A program made the position numbers and the translations under genes. 64,000 nt of DNA from positions 310,001 to 374,000 of the forward strand of contig NZ_JTDV01000003.1 of assembly GCF_000943555.1 (NCBI RefSeq), written 5' to 3'. The first letter of the stretch is position 1. Every line of letters begins with the position of its first letter. Origin of the DNA: Neotamlana nanhaiensis (GTDB lineage: Bacteria; Bacteroidota; Bacteroidia; Flavobacteriales; Flavobacteriaceae). Positions 62,617 to 64,000 of the stretch are shown piece after piece. The notes below the pieces were generated by a model, which was not told where the DNA came from, did no database searches, and was given only the letters and a program-made list of their open reading frames with translations.

Positions 62617-64000
62617 TTAAATTTCGTTTTCTAAATGTTGATCTAGCGCAATTAAATCGGGTATTAGTACTTGGCGTGCTTTACTACCTTCAAACGGCCC
62701 AACAATACCAGCGGCTTCAAGTTGGTCTATAATTCTACCAGCTCTGTTATACCCCAGTTTTAATTTACGTTGTAATAATGATGCTGAACCTTGTTGTGCT
62801 GTTACAATAACCACAGCGGCATCTTTAAACAATTTATCGCGATCTGAGATATCTATATCAAGACTTGTGCCACTTTCTTCACCTACATATTCTGGCAGTA
62901 AATAGGCCTCTGGATAGGCTTTTTGCGAACCTATATAATCTGTTATTTTTTCTACTTCTGGCGTGTCTACAAATGCACATTGTACGCGAATTAAATCGTT
63001 GCCTTGGGTGTAAAGCATATCACCACGACCAATAAGTTGGTCGGCTCCAGAACCATCTAAAATGGTACGCGAATCTATTTTTGAGGTTACTCTAAAAGCA
63101 ATACGAGCAGGGAAATTCGCTTTAATTATACCTGTAATAACGTTGACCGAAGGACGCTGCGTAGCAATAATTAAATGAATACCAATAGCACGAGCTAATT
63201 GGGCTAAACGAGCAATAGGCGTTTCTACTTCTTTTCCTGCCGTCATAATTAAGTCGGCAAACTCATCAACCACCAAAACAATGTATGGTAAAAATTGATG
63301 CCCGTCGTTTGGATTTAATTTTCGGTCTTTAAACTTTTTATTATACTCAACAATGTTACGACACATGGCATTTTTAAGCAGTTCGTAACGGTTGTCCATT
63401 TCAATACAAAGTGAATTTAAAGTGTTAATAACTTTAGTATTGTCTGTAATAATGGCTTCTTCACTATCTGGAAGTTTTGCTAAATAGTGACGCTCAATTT
63501 TGTTGAATAACGTTAATTCTACTTTTTTAGGATCGACTAGAATAAATTTAACTTCAGCAGGGTGTTTTTTATAGAGTAATGAGGTTAAAATAGCATTTAA
63601 ACCAACCGATTTACCTTGACCCGTAGCACCAGCCATAAGCAAGTGAGGCATTTTAGCTAAATCGACCACAAAAGTTTCGTTGCTAATGGTTTTACCAAGG
63701 GCAATAGGCAAGTGCATATCGGAACCTTGAAACTTTTTAGCTGCAATTACCGAGCGCATAGAAACTATGGTAGAATTTGTGTTTGGTACTTCAATACCAA
63801 TAGTTCCTTTTCCAGGAATTGGCGCTATAATACGAATACCTAATGCAGATAGCGAAAGTGCAATATCGTCTTCTAAATTTTTAATTTTCGAAATTCGAAT
63901 ACCAGCTTCTGGAACAATTTCGTATAAAGTTACAGTTGGCCCAATGGTGGCTTTTATGCTTGCAATTCCAATTTTGTAATTACTTAGCGTTTCTACAATA
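62617..64000 (-). CDS. ftsK: DNA translocase FtsK/SpoIIIE (partial, C-terminal part)
   Basis: The right edge cuts this gene; the motor and gamma parts are present, and the frame stays open to 63999, so a first Met at 63759 is not the real start. The upstream part reads SNYKIGIASIKATIGPTVTL and LSLSALGIRIIAPIPGKGTI, the alpha/beta motor entry. Walker A is AGATGQGKSVGLNAIL, Walker B VLVVDEFADL, and the gamma winged helix is LLQRKLKLGYNRAGRIIDQL with FEGSKARQVLIP. FtsK pumps chromosomal DNA at the division septum and activates XerCD. The N-terminal membrane part lies outside the window. Confidence 0.97.
   Translation of the reverse strand, partial: IVETLSNYKIGIASIKATIGPTVTLYEIVPEAGIRISKIKNLEDDIALSLSALGIRIIAPIPGKGTIGIEVPNTNSTIVSMRSVIAAKKFQGSDMHLPIALGKTISNETFVVDLAKMPHLLMAGATGQGKSVGLNAILTSLLYKKHPAEVKFILVDPKKVELTLFNKIERHYLAKLPDSEEAIITDNTKVINTLNSLCIEMDNRYELLKNAMCRNIVEYNKKFKDRKLNPNDGHQFLPYIVLVVDEFADLIMTAGKEVETPIARLAQLARAIGIHLIIATQRPSVNVITGIIKANFPARIAFRVTSKIDSRTILDGSGADQLIGRGDMLYTQGNDLIRVQCAFVDTPEVEKITDYIGSQKAYPEAYLLPEYVGEESGTSLDIDISDRDKLFKDAAVVIVTAQQGSASLLQRKLKLGYNRAGRIIDQLEAAGIVGPFEGSKARQVLIPDLIALDQHLENEI

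Noticed and set aside
62617-63759. FtsK start at the Met at 63759
   Set aside because: The frame continues upstream without a stop to the window edge with typical FtsK motor sequence, so this Met is internal and the gene is partial.

Overview
The window looks like a chromosomal segment of a low-GC member of the Bacteroidota, most likely family Flavobacteriaceae. The grounds are a type IX secretion (T9SS) C-terminal sorting domain on a 998-residue surface protein, several TAnnTTTG -7 promoter elements, few Shine-Dalgarno sequences, many SC-type lipoproteins, a giant hybrid two-component sensor, DUF4270, DUF4295 and DUF4159 proteins, and short AT-rich spacers. Nothing indicates a prophage, plasmid, CRISPR array or insertion sequence. 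Most of the window is core chromosome, and the accessory interest lies in a few loci and in the spacers.

Layout. 1-6.9 kb: the 3' end of valS, a frameshifted membrane adenylate cyclase, a DUF3089 lipoprotein, an FKBP-type isomerase, htpG and divergent fabH. 7.5-12.5 kb: a DUF4998-like lipoprotein, a CoA-binding protein, a sodium/solute symporter, recR and a glycosyltransferase. 12.6-21.7 kb: a lipoyl E2 acyltransferase, an unknown secreted protein, a DEDDh exonuclease, an FAH-family enzyme, an Hpt protein, cinA, the ribosomal cluster rpmB-rpmG-DUF4295 with ftsY, then SRPBCC, DUF4442 and AIM24 proteins. 21.8-24.8 kb: the large T9SS substrate. 25.1-28.8 kb: a small conserved protein followed by a probable metal (copper) operon containing a CNGKC membrane protein, an MbnP-like lipoprotein, an MbnH-like di-haem peroxidase and a Cys-rich outer-membrane barrel.

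28.9-32.4 kb: oxyR divergent from dps, then a LytTR response regulator with its LytS-type kinase. 32.5-43.2 kb: a kelch lipoprotein, DUF4270 plus an outer-membrane barrel, DUF2141, a THUMP-like methyltransferase, an AI-2E-type permease, a TrmH-type methyltransferase, DUF4159, rsmE, a parvulin isomerase and tsaD. 43.3-52 kb: a TamB-like protein, pfkA, gapA, a BadF-type sugar kinase and a half-degenerate ModF-like ABC ATPase. 52.2-64 kb: tRNA-Ser(UGA), a nitroreductase, a KdnA-like aminotransferase, a 1292-residue hybrid sensor, a T9SS-tail remnant, RibB with a decayed GTP cyclohydrolase II domain, an LptF/LptG permease, a LolA-like protein and ftsK running off the right edge.

No single dramatic new system is evident. 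The best leads are (i) the MbnP/MbnH-centred operon, and (ii) a layer of structured spacer repeats: degenerate heptanucleotide-phased arrays at four sites, a compensating REP-like hairpin family, a roughly 100-bp dispersed repeat in two copies, and terminator-like stems whose loops hold these repeats. Also notable are the cyclase frameshift, the apparent lack of an ATG at the natural N-terminus of the TamB-like protein, the decayed RibA domain, and a KdnA homologue with no Kdn neighbours. All calls come from reading the sequence; no database search was run.
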